DNA from: Variovorax sp. MHTC-1
GTDB taxonomy: Bacteria; Pseudomonadota; Gammaproteobacteria; Burkholderiales; Burkholderiaceae_C
NCBI RefSeq assembly: GCF_003984645.1
Contig: NZ_RWKI01000023.1
Location: 1 to 56,620 of the forward strand
Length of the DNA stretch: 56,620 nucleotides
Direction of reading: 5' to 3'
The notes beneath the pieces are model-generated. The model searched no databases, had not been told where the DNA came from, and saw only the letters and a program-made list of their open reading frames with translations. Position 1 is the stretch's first letter. Every line of letters begins with the position of its first letter. The position numbers and the translations under genes are program-made. Below are positions 17,306 to 26,330 of the stretch, in pieces.

Positions 17306-18577
17306 ATGCAACAACGTCGTTTCACCCTCAAGGCGCTCACCGCCGCCGTGGCGCTTGCCAGCCTTTCCGCCGTGCCGGCCTTCGCGGCCGACACCATCAA
17401 GGTCGGCGTGCTGCATTCGCTGTCGGGCACGATGGCGATCTCGGAAACCGTGCTCAAGGACACCGTGCTCATGGCGATCGACGAGATCAACGCCAAGGGC
17501 GGCGTGCTCGGCAAGAAGCTCGAGCCCGTGGTGGTGGACCCGGCCTCCAACTGGCCGCTCTTCGCCGAGAAGACCAAGCAGCTGCTCGGGCAGGACAAGG
17601 TCTCCGTGATCTTCGGCTGCTGGACCTCGGTGTCGCGCAAGTCGGTGCTGCCGGTGGTCGAGGAAATGAACGGCCTCCTGTTCTACCCCGTGCAGTACGA
17701 GGGTGAAGAGCTCAGCAAGAACGTGTTCTACACCGGCGCCGCGCCCAACCAGCAGGCCATTCCGGCGGTCGACTACCTGATGAGCAAGGACGGCGGCGGC
17801 GCCCGCCGCTGGGTGCTGCTGGGCACCGACTATGTCTATCCGCGCACCACCAACAAGATCCTGCGCGCCTACCTCAAGAGCAAGGGCGTGAAGGACAGCG
17901 ACATCGACGAGAAGTACACGCCCTTCGGCCACAGCGACTACCAAACCATCGTGGCGGACATCAAGAAGTTCTCCGCGGGCGGCAAGACGGCGGTGGTGTC
18001 GACCATCAACGGCGACTCCAACGTGCCCTTCTACAAGGAGCTCGGCAACGCCGGCCTGAAGGCCAAGGACGTGCCGGTGGTCGCCTTCTCGGTCGGCGAA
18101 GAGGAACTGCGCGGCGTCGACACCAAGCCGCTGGTGGGCCACCTGGCCGCATGGAACTACTTCATGTCGATCAAGAACCCGACCAACACGGCCTTCATCA
18201 AGCAGTGGAGCGACTACGCCAAGGCCAAGAACATCGCCGGCCACAAGGACAAGCCGCTCACCAACGACCCGATGGAAGCCACCTACATCGGCATCCACAT
18301 GTGGAAGCAGGCGGTCGAGAAGGCCAAGAGCACCGACACCGACAAGGTCATCGCGGCGATGGCGGGCCAGACCTTCACCGCGCCTTCGGGCATCGTCTCG
18401 AAGATGGATGAGAAGAACCATCACCTGCACAAGAGCGTGTTCATCGGCGAGATCAAGGCCGACGGCCAGTTCAACGTGGTGTGGAAGACGCCCGGCCCGG
18501 TCAAGGCCAAGCCGTGGAGCCCGTACATCGAAGGCAACGACAAGAAGCCGGACCAGCCGGCAGGGAAATCTCTGTAA
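17306..18577 (+). CDS. urtA: Urea ABC transporter, substrate-binding protein UrtA
   Basis: Periplasmic binding protein of the high-affinity urea importer, 423 aa. It has a Sec-type signal peptide (MQQRRFTLKAL, hydrophobic core, cleavage near AFA-ADT) and then DTIKVGVLHSLSGTMAISE. The GCWTSVSRKSVLPV and FYPVQYEGEE segments are typical of UrtA rather than of branched-chain amino acid binders. The strong Shine-Dalgarno GGAGAAGGAG ends 5 nt before the ATG. It is the first gene of urtABCDE. Repeat copy B follows immediately after the stop, separating the binding protein from the permease genes. Confidence 0.95.
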   Translation: MQQRRFTLKALTAAVALASLSAVPAFAADTIKVGVLHSLSGTMAISETVLKDTVLMAIDEINAKGGVLGKKLEPVVVDPASNWPLFAEKTKQLLGQDKVSVIFGCWTSVSRKSVLPVVEEMNGLLFYPVQYEGEELSKNVFYTGAAPNQQAIPAVDYLMSKDGGGARRWVLLGTDYVYPRTTNKILRAYLKSKGVKDSDIDEKYTPFGHSDYQTIVADIKKFSAGGKTAVVSTINGDSNVPFYKELGNAGLKAKDVPVVAFSVGEEELRGVDTKPLVGHLAAWNYFMSIKNPTNTAFIKQWSDYAKAKNIAGHKDKPLTNDPMEATYIGIHMWKQAVEKAKSTDTDKVIAAMAGQTFTAPSGIVSKMDEKNHHLHKSVFIGEIKADGQFNVVWKTPGPVKAKPWSPYIEGNDKKPDQPAGKSL

Positions 18578-18580
18578 TAG

Positions 18581-18680
18581 GCTCGCCCCCAGGCTGCGCG
18601 CACTTCGTGTCGCTACGCCAACCCCCTACCGGGGGCAACACCAGCGGACCGGCAAAGCCGGATCCGCGGTGTTCCTGGAA
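18581..18680 (+). repeat. Post-stop three-hairpin repeat, copy B (urtA-urtB junction)
   Basis: CCCCCAGGCT begins 8 nt after the urtA stop. A CAC-TTC-GTG mini-hairpin, an ACCCCC/GGGGG hairpin and the long stem AACACC-A-GCGG-A-CCGGC, loop AAA, GCCGG-AT-CCGC-GGTGTT follow. It fills almost the whole urtA-urtB gap. Confidence 0.92.
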
Positions 18681-18691
18681 TCGAGAACGCC

Positions 18692-20284
18692 GTGCACTTT
18701 TCTATGCGCTCTATCTATTCATGCGTGGCGGCGGTCTTCCTGCTGGCTGCGCTCCCCGCTCACGCACTGACCGCCGACGAAGCGAAGGCCATCGCTTCGG
18801 GCGATTCCGAATCCCGCATCGCCGCGCTCAACAAGGCCGTCGCCACGGCCGACGAGAAGACCTCGGCCTTCATTCAGGCCATGGCCGACGATGCGGTCAA
18901 GTACACCGAGGACAAGGTGTTCGTCATCAAGGACGACAAGGCCTACGACCCCGTGAGCGGCGCCGAGCAGAAGCTGCCCGAGAACGCCGAAGACGTGATC
19001 AACAACAACCTGATGCGCGGCGCACTCGATGCTGCGCAGGCCGCGCTCAAGCTCACGAGCGCGGACGAAGCGGTGCGCGCCGAGGCGGCGCAGGCGCTCT
19101 TCAAGGAGCCCGACGAGTCGCGCCTGCCATTGGTCGAGAAGGCGCTGGCCGCCGAGACCAACGCAGGGATCAAGGCCCGGCTCGAGCTGGTGCGCGCCGC
19201 CAGCATGCTGAGCAGCGCCGACAAGGCCAAGCGCATCGCCGCGGCCAAGGCGCTCGGCGAGAGCCGCAATCCCGACACCAAGCTGCTGCTCAACCAGCGG
19301 CTTGCCGACGAGACCGACGCCGAGGTCAAGGCGGTCATCGACGCTTCGATCCGCAGCATCGACGGCGCGCTGGTCTGGGGCGACCGCATCAATGCGGTCT
19401 TCAGCGGCATCAGCCTGGGCTCGGTGCTATTGCTGGCCGCGCTCGGCCTCGCCATCACCTACGGGCTGATGGGCGTGATCAACATGGCGCACGGCGAGCT
19501 GATGATGATCGGCGCCTACGCGACTTATGTGATGCAGGGCATCTTCCAGCGCTACATGCCCGAAGCCGCATTCGGCTGGTACCTGGTGGCCGCGATTCCG
19601 GTTGCCTTCCTGGCCTCGGCGCTGGTCGGCGCGGTGCTGGAGCGCGGCGTGATCCGCTTCCTCTACGGCCGCCCGCTCGAAACCCTGCTCGCCACCTGGG
19701 GCATCAGCCTGATGCTGCAGCAGCTGGTGCGCTCGCTCTTCGGCGCGCAGAACGTCGGCGTCGAGAACCCGGCCTGGATGAGCGGCGGCTTCACCATGCT
19801 GAGCAACGTGACGCTGCCCTGGAACCGCATCTGCATCGTCATCTTCGCGGGGCTGGTTTTGCTCGCGATGGGCTGGCTCATCGGTCGCACGCGTCTGGGC
19901 CTCTTCGTGCGCGGCGTCACCCAGAACCGGCCGATCGCCTCCTGCATGGGGGTGAACACGGCACGTATCGACACCTATGCCTTCGCGCTCGGCTCGGGCA
20001 TCGCGGGGCTCGCGGGCTGCGCGCTCTCGCAGATCGGCAACGTCGGCCCCGACCTCGGCCAGAGCTACATCGTCGATTCGTTCATGGTGGTGGTGATGGG
20101 CGGTGTCGGCCAGCTTGCCGGCACCGTGTACGCGGCCATGGGGCTGGGCGTGCTCAACAAGTTCATCGAAGGCTGGGCCGGCGCGGTGCTCGCGAAGATC
20201 GCAGTGCTCGTTTTCATCATCATCTTCATCCAGAAGCGGCCGCAGGGCATCTTCGCAATGAAAGGGCGGAGCGCCGAGGCATGA
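18692..20284 (+). CDS. urtB: Urea ABC transporter, permease UrtB
   Basis: Inner-membrane permease of the urea importer, 530 aa. A signal peptide and a long, charged, Ala-rich helical periplasmic region occupy roughly residues 1-230. The LivH-type membrane domain starts around GISLGSVLLLAALGLAITYGL and continues with INMAHGELMMIGAY, a hallmark of this permease family. The extended N-terminus is usual for UrtB and distinguishes it from LivH. It partners UrtC. The start could be the ATG at 18692 or 18704. Confidence 0.95.
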   Translation: MHFSMRSIYSCVAAVFLLAALPAHALTADEAKAIASGDSESRIAALNKAVATADEKTSAFIQAMADDAVKYTEDKVFVIKDDKAYDPVSGAEQKLPENAEDVINNNLMRGALDAAQAALKLTSADEAVRAEAAQALFKEPDESRLPLVEKALAAETNAGIKARLELVRAASMLSSADKAKRIAAAKALGESRNPDTKLLLNQRLADETDAEVKAVIDASIRSIDGALVWGDRINAVFSGISLGSVLLLAALGLAITYGLMGVINMAHGELMMIGAYATYVMQGIFQRYMPEAAFGWYLVAAIPVAFLASALVGAVLERGVIRFLYGRPLETLLATWGISLMLQQLVRSLFGAQNVGVENPAWMSGGFTMLSNVTLPWNRICIVIFAGLVLLAMGWLIGRTRLGLFVRGVTQNRPIASCMGVNTARIDTYAFALGSGIAGLAGCALSQIGNVGPDLGQSYIVDSFMVVVMGGVGQLAGTVYAAMGLGVLNKFIEGWAGAVLAKIAVLVFIIIFIQKRPQGIFAMKGRSAEA

Positions 20285-20289
20285 CCACT

Positions 20290-20375
20290 CCCAGCCTCGC
20301 CCACTTCATGTGGCTCTGCACCCCCTCGAGGGGGCAAAACCAGCGGCCCGGCAAAGCCGGCTCCGCCGTGTTCCC
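20290..20375 (+). repeat. Post-stop three-hairpin repeat, copy C (urtB-urtC junction)
   Basis: It starts 5 nt after the urtB stop (CCCAGCCT), with CCAC-TTCAT-GTGG, CCCCCTCGAGGGGG, and the inner stem GCGG-C-CCGGC, loop AAA, GCCGG-CT-CCGC. The outermost pairs (AAAACC versus CGTGTT) have decayed, making it the most diverged copy. An open frame runs through it into urtC. Confidence 0.88.
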
Positions 20376-20411
20376 CGACTGGCCCGCGCGTGCGTTTTGT
20401 TTGCTGCCGCT

Positions 20412-21619
20412 ATGAACTCCGTGACTCTCCCCCCCAAGGGCCCGCTTCTCAGCGGCAAGGGCTGGACCGCCTTCTTCGTCGCGCTGATCGCCGTCTGCGC
20501 GCTGGCGCCGGTGCTCAACCTGCTGGTGCCCGCGGGCAGCCCGCTGCACATGAGCGACTACGCGGTGGCGCTCGTCGGCAAGATCATGTGCTACGCCATC
20601 TGCGCGCTGGCCATGGACCTGATCTGGGGCTACACCGGCATCCTTTCGCTGGGCCACGGGCTCTTCTTCGCGCTCGGCGGCTACATGATGGGCATGTACC
20701 TCATGCGCCAGATCGGCCGCGATGGCAACTACAAGAGCGATCTGCCGGACTTCATGGTCTTCCTCGACTGGAAGACGCTGCCCTGGCACTGGACCTTCAG
20801 CGACAGCTTCGTCGCCACGCTGGTGCTGATCGTCGCGGTGCCGGGCCTGATCGCCTTCGTGTTCGGCTTCTTCGCCTTCCGCTCGCGCATCAAGGGCGTG
20901 TACTTCTCGATCATCACGCAGGCCATGACCTTCGCCGCGATGCTGCTGTTCTTCCGCAATGAGACCGGCTTCGGCGGCAACAACGGCTTCACCGACTTCA
21001 AGCGCATCCTCGGCGTGCCGATCGCGACGCAGGAGATGCGCATGACGCTCTTCGCGCTCACCGGCCTCACGCTGGTCGGCTTCTTCCTGTTCGCCAAGTG
21101 GCTGGTCGCGAGCAAGTTCGGTCGCGTGCTGCAGGCGATTCGCGATGCCGAGTCGCGCGTGATGTTCTCGGGCTACAACCCGCTGCCCTACAAGCTCACG
21201 ATCTGGGTCATCTCGGCCGTCATGTGCGGCGTGGCCGGCGCGCTCTATGTGCCGCAGGTGGGCATCATCAATCCCGGCGAGATGAGCGCCGCCAACTCGA
21301 TCGAGATCGCGATCTGGGCCGCGGTCGGCGGCCGCGCCACGCTGATCGGCCCGATCATCGGCGCCTTCATCGTCAACGGCGCCAAGAGCTGGCTCACGGT
21401 GGCCTACCCCGAGTACTGGCTCTACTTCCTCGGGGCCCTCTTCATTGCTGTCACGCTGTTCCTGCCGAACGGCATCGTGGGCCTGGTCAGGAAATGGGCG
21501 TCCAGGGAGAAGACGCCGGGCGAAGGCCGGCGCGAGGCGCAGCGCGCCATGGCCGCCGGTCAGGGCGTCGAGCCCTCTGCGCTCGCGCCGCTGGCGGTGG
21601 AAACGAAGGGAGCCCGCGC

Positions 21620-21623
<4 letters not shown>
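20412..21623 (+). CDS. urtC: Urea ABC transporter, permease UrtC
   Basis: Second permease of the urea importer, 403 aa, LivM-like, with about nine or ten membrane segments. Family stretches include LIWGYTGILSLGHGLFFALGGY and GRVLQAIRDAESRVMFSGYN. The reading frame is open upstream to 20310, but that part translates repeat copy C. The first sensible start is the ATG at 20412 (MNSVTLPPKGPLLSG). The stop overlaps the urtD GTG start. Confidence 0.95.
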
Positions 21624-22495
<872 letters not shown>

Positions 22496-23196
22496 CGCGG
22501 TCTTGCTCCCTCCCCCGCTGGGGGAGGGTTGGGGTGGGGGCCCTCCGGCCCTTGATTTGTGCGCTGCGCTTTGTTGGGCGCCGGAGCCGGGAATTCGCCC
22601 CGGCGGGCGAGTCACTTTCTTTGCTTCGCCAAAGAAAGTAACCAAAGAAAGGCGACCCCACTGTCTGCGACCCTCCACTTCGTTCCGGGCAACCTGCGGT
22701 GCTCGCTTTTCGCGGGGTCTCGCTCGAACTCGCCTTCGGCTCAGACAATCGCGAGCCCTGATCCGCGAAAAGCTGCGCTCCTCGGCGCGGCCAGAGGGGA
22801 GGGGAACGGGGACAGGCCTTCGCTTCGCTCGGCGGCCCGAACATCCAACAACCAAAAGCCCAAGTACGCGCCATGGCGCGTTGGAGTTCAATCCCCTCTG
22901 GGCGTGCCGAGGAGCGCAGCTTCAGGCGGATAAAGGGCCGCGCGTGTTTGAGCCGCAGGCGAGTTTGCGCGGACCCCGCCTGAAGCGAGCACCGCAGGTT
23001 GCCCGCAGCGAAGCGGAGGGACACGCACAGTGGGGTCGCCTTTCTTTGCCTACTTTCTTTGGCGAGACAAAGAAAGTAGGTCGCCCGCCGGGGCGAATTC
23101 CCGGCTCCAGCCTCGAAATCAAGCGCAACGTGCAAACCAGACGCCGAAGTGCCCTCACCCTCACCCCCCAGAGGGAGTAATACCGAGACCCCACGC
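22496..23196. repeat. Giant imperfect palindrome between urtD and urtE
   Basis: The 701-bp gap holds no convincing gene. It starts with a perfect 9-bp stem hairpin, CCCTCCCCC-GCT-GGGGGAGGG (22508-22528). From about 22581 to 22845 the sequence is repeated in inverted form from about 23108 back to 22846, with most positions matching by eye. Examples are GGAGCCGGGAATTCGCCCCG at 22583 and its complement ending at 23106, and GGCGACCCCACTGT at 22651 against its complement at 23028. Weaker pairing continues outward to the gene edges. A separate 16-bp perfect palindrome (ACGCGCCATGGCGCGT) lies at 22866-22881. Reading frames on the two strands give similar peptides (AKESNQRKATP versus AKESRQRKATP), as expected from an inverted repeat. 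Confidence 0.92.
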
Positions 23197-23889
23197 ATGC
23201 TCAAGGTAAAAAATATCCACCAGTACTACGGCGGCTCCCACATCCTTCGCGACGTGAGCTTCGAAGCCACCGCAGGCAAGGTCACCGTGCTGCTCGGCCG
23301 CAACGGCGTCGGCAAGACCACGCTGCTCAAGGCCTTGATGGGCCTGGTGCCGATCAAGAGCGGCAGCATCGAATTCGACGGCGTGCCGATCCACAAGAAG
23401 ACGCCCTACGACCGCGCCCGCGCCGGCATGGGCTTCGTGCCGCAGGGCCGCGAGATCTTTGCGCGCCTCACGGTCGAGGAGAACCTGCGCATGGGCCTGG
23501 CCTACAGGCCGGGCTCGACGCCCGTGCCGCCCGAGCTCTACGAAGTCTTCCCGGTGCTCAAGCAGATGCTCAAGCGCCGCGGCGGCGATCTCTCGGGCGG
23601 GCAGCAGCAGCAGCTGGCGATCGCGCGCGCGCTGGCGCCCAACCCCAAGCTGCTGATCCTCGACGAGCCGACAGAAGGCATTCAGCCCAGCATCATCAAG
23701 GACATCGGCCGCGTGATCCGCATGCTGGCCGAGCGCGGCGACATGGCCATCGTGCTGTGCGAACAGTACTACGACTTCGCGCAGGAACTGGCCGACGACT
23801 ACCTCGTGATGGAGCGCGGCGAGGTGATCGCGCGCGGCCTCGGCAAGGACATGGAAGCGCAGGGCGTGCGGCAGCTGGTCGCGATCTGA
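23197..23889 (+). CDS. urtE: Urea ABC transporter, ATP-binding protein UrtE
   Basis: Second ATPase of the urea importer, LivF-like, 230 aa. Walker A is GRNGVGKTT at 34-42, the signature is LSGGQQQQLAIARAL, and Walker B is LLILDEPTEGIQPSII. The frame is open upstream into the palindrome, but the ATG at 23197 (MLKVKNIHQYYGG) gives the family's normal length and N-terminus. Upstream GAGGGAG is about 20 nt away, so the ribosome-binding site is weak. If transcribed with urtABCD, the message must cross the long inverted repeat. Confidence 0.95.
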   Translation: MLKVKNIHQYYGGSHILRDVSFEATAGKVTVLLGRNGVGKTTLLKALMGLVPIKSGSIEFDGVPIHKKTPYDRARAGMGFVPQGREIFARLTVEENLRMGLAYRPGSTPVPPELYEVFPVLKQMLKRRGGDLSGGQQQQLAIARALAPNPKLLILDEPTEGIQPSIIKDIGRVIRMLAERGDMAIVLCEQYYDFAQELADDYLVMERGEVIARGLGKDMEAQGVRQLVAI

Positions 23890-23930
23890 GCGCGGCCACG
23901 GCGGCGCCCGGTTGGCGCTACGCTCCGGGC

Positions 23931-24920
23931 ATGCAGCAACTGATCGCGCTGATGGTCGACCACGCAATCGCGGTGGTATTCGTCGTGAGCTTCGCCGCCC
24001 GCCTCGGTCTGCCGGTGCCGGCCGCCCCGGTGCTGGTGGTGGCGGGCGGCCTCGCGGCCGTGGCAGAGCCGGGGCTGCTGGTCGGCATGGTGCTGGCCGC
24101 GGTGCTCGCCAACGTGCTGGGCGACGGCGTCTGGTTCTACACCGGCCGCACCTACGGCTACCGCTTCATGCGGCTGCTCTGCAAGATCTCGATCTCGCCG
24201 GACTCCTGCGTGCGGCGCAGTGAAACGCTGATCGGCCGCTGGGGCGGCCTGTCGCTGGTGGCCGCCAAGTTCGTGCCCGGCGTCTCGGTGGTGGCGCCGC
24301 CGATGGCCGGTGCGCTGGGCATGTCCACGCCGCGCTTCCTGGTCTTCGAGACGGCGGCCGCGCTGCTGTGGGCCGGCGTGTTCCTGGGCCTGGGCTGGCT
24401 GTTCCGCGAGCAGATCGAGGCGGTGCTGGAGGCGCTGGCCAATGCCGGCAGCGCCGCGACCGCGGCGCTGGTGGTCGTGCTGGCGGCCATGCTGGCGCTG
24501 CGCTGGTGGCGCCGCCGCGCCATGCTCCGCATCACCAGGATGCCGCGCGCAACCATCGACGAACTGCTTGCCCTGATGGACGGCGAGGCACCACCGCTCG
24601 TCGTCGACGTGCGCGGCGAGGCCGGCATCCAGGTCGATCCGCGACGCATCCCGGGCGCGCTGCCGATTCCGCTGAAGGCCTTGCAGCAGCGGCGAGGGGA
24701 ACTGCCCTTCGAGGACAGGGGGCGCGAGATCATCCTGTACTGCAGCTGCCCCAACGAGGTGTCGGCCGCGTTGGCCGCGCAGGCCTTGATGACGCGCGGC
24801 TTCGTGCGGGCGCGGCCGCTCGCCGGCGGGCTCGAAGCGTGGATCGAGGCCGGCCATCCGACCTTGTCGCACGACCAGGCCAAGCCGCCGCTCTCAGCCG
24901 TCGCCCCTGCCGGGCATTGA
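23931..24920 (+). CDS. DedA-family membrane protein fused to a rhodanese domain
   Basis: Two-domain protein, 329 aa. Residues 1-200 are a DedA/SNARE-associated-type membrane domain with about five helices, including FAARLGLPVPAAPVLVVAGG and the conserved KFVPGVSVVAPPMAG segment. Residues about 205-310 are a rhodanese-like domain (LVVDVRGEAG, PGALPIPL) with candidate active-site Cys271 in LYCSCPNEVS. DedA proteins are implicated in lipid or proton-coupled transport; the fused domain may handle sulfane sulfur or be a protein-binding module. The start at 23931 follows urtE by 41 bp. The 3' end overlaps the convergent MFS gene by 27 bp. Confidence 0.88.
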   Translation: MQQLIALMVDHAIAVVFVVSFAARLGLPVPAAPVLVVAGGLAAVAEPGLLVGMVLAAVLANVLGDGVWFYTGRTYGYRFMRLLCKISISPDSCVRRSETLIGRWGGLSLVAAKFVPGVSVVAPPMAGALGMSTPRFLVFETAAALLWAGVFLGLGWLFREQIEAVLEALANAGSAATAALVVVLAAMLALRWWRRRAMLRITRMPRATIDELLALMDGEAPPLVVDVRGEAGIQVDPRRIPGALPIPLKALQQRRGELPFEDRGREIILYCSCPNEVSAALAAQALMTRGFVRARPLAGGLEAWIEAGHPTLSHDQAKPPLSAVAPAGH

Positions 24921-26330
24921 GCCCAGCGGTGGCGCCACGTCCTCGAGCGGCCTGCGCTCCGCGTCCACCGCCCAGCGCAGCGCGAGCAGCCCGGCCACGA
25001 TGACGAGCACCGCGCCGATCGCATAGCCGATGGCGACCGCGCCGCGGCTGCCGGTTTCGATCAAGGCGCCGAACAGCACCGGCGCCACGAAGCCGCCGGC
25101 ACCGGTGCCCACGGCATAGAAGATCGCGATCGCGATCGCGCGCATCTCGAGCGGGAACACCTCGCTCACCGTGAGGTAGGCCGAGCTGGCCGCCGCCGAT
25201 GCGAGAAAGAAGACGGCCGACCAGCACAGCGCCTGGCTGCGCGCATCGAGCCAGCCCTGCATGAAGGCCCAGCCGGTCAATGCCAGCCCCACGCCCGAGA
25301 GCACATAGGTCAGCGCGATCATGCGGCGCCGGCCCACGCGGTCGAACAGCGGGCCCAAGAGCAGCGGCCCGAGCACATTGCCGAGCGCGAACGGAAAGAT
25401 GTAGAGCGCCACCTTGCCCTCGGCCACGCCATGGAAGCGCGTCAGCACCAGCGCGTAGGTGAAGAAGATCGCGTTGTAGAAGAAGGCCTGCGAGAGCATC
25501 AGCGCCACCGCCACCATGCTGCGTTGCGGGTAGCGCGCGAGCAGCACCTGCGCGACTTCGCGCCAGCTCGGGCTCGCGCGGTCGCCGAAGTGCACGCTGC
25601 CGACGGCGGGTGCGAGCGGCCCCTGCTGCGCAGCGATCTCGGCCTCGATGCCCGCAACGATGAGCTCGGCCTCTTCGGCCCGGCCATGCGCGATCAGCCA
25701 GCGCGGGCTTTCGGGCACGTTGCGCCGCACCAGCAGGATCGCCACGGCCAGCAGCGCGCCGAGTCCGAAGCCGGCGCGCCAGCCCCACACCGGGCCCAGC
25801 ACCTGCGGGTCGAGCAGCCACAGGCTCAGCCCGGCGCCGAGCGCCGCGCCGATCCAGAAGCTGCCGTTGATGGCCAGGTTCACGCGCCCGCGCACGCGCG
25901 CCGGAATCAGCTCGTCGATGGCCGAGTTGATGGCCGCGTACTCGCCGCCGATGCCCAGGCCGGTGACAAAGCGGCACAGCGCGAAAAAGGCGAAGTCGGG
26001 CGAGAAGGCGGTCGCTAGCGTGGCCAGCGCATAGACCGCGAGCGTGATCAGGAACAGCTTCTTGCGGCCCAGCCGGTCGGTGAGCCGGCCGAACAGCAGC
26101 GCGCCGATCACCGCGCCGCCGACGTAGAGCGAGCCCGACCAGCCGATCTGCGCCGCGTTCAAGCCCAGCGTGTCGGGCCGCTCCAGCACGCCGCCGATCG
26201 AGCCCACCAGCGTGACCTCGAGACCGTCGAGCACCCAGGCCACGCCGAGCGCGAGCACCACGCGCCAGTGCCAGCGCGACCAGGGCAGGCGGTCGAGGCG
26301 GGCCGGGATGTCGCTGTGAAGAGGCGTCAT
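24894..26330 (-). CDS. MFS transporter (metabolite:H+ symporter type)
   Basis: Inner-membrane major facilitator, 478 aa, with twelve predicted helices. Signatures include GRLTDRLGRKKLFL after helix 2, GLGIGGEYAAINSAIDELIP and PESPRWLIAHGRAEEAE before the central loop. This is like the sugar/NiaP/aromatic-acid symporter branch; the substrate is undetermined. The ATG at 26330 overlaps the stop of the upstream OpgD-like gene as ATGA, indicating translational coupling. Confidence 0.88.
   Translation of the reverse strand: MTPLHSDIPARLDRLPWSRWHWRVVLALGVAWVLDGLEVTLVGSIGGVLERPDTLGLNAAQIGWSGSLYVGGAVIGALLFGRLTDRLGRKKLFLITLAVYALATLATAFSPDFAFFALCRFVTGLGIGGEYAAINSAIDELIPARVRGRVNLAINGSFWIGAALGAGLSLWLLDPQVLGPVWGWRAGFGLGALLAVAILLVRRNVPESPRWLIAHGRAEEAELIVAGIEAEIAAQQGPLAPAVGSVHFGDRASPSWREVAQVLLARYPQRSMVAVALMLSQAFFYNAIFFTYALVLTRFHGVAEGKVALYIFPFALGNVLGPLLLGPLFDRVGRRRMIALTYVLSGVGLALTGWAFMQGWLDARSQALCWSAVFFLASAAASSAYLTVSEVFPLEMRAIAIAIFYAVGTGAGGFVAPVLFGALIETGSRGAVAIGYAIGAVLVIVAGLLALRWAVDAERRPLEDVAPPLGSMPGRGDG

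Noticed and set aside
20310..20411. N-terminal extension of UrtC
   Set aside because: The extra 34 codons translate repeat copy C, and UrtC homologues start at the MNSVTL-type N-terminus.
22559..23180. Open frames with AKESNQRKATP-type peptides on both strands
   Set aside because: They come from the two arms of the palindrome, have no ribosome-binding site, and the similarity between strands is explained by the inverted repeat.
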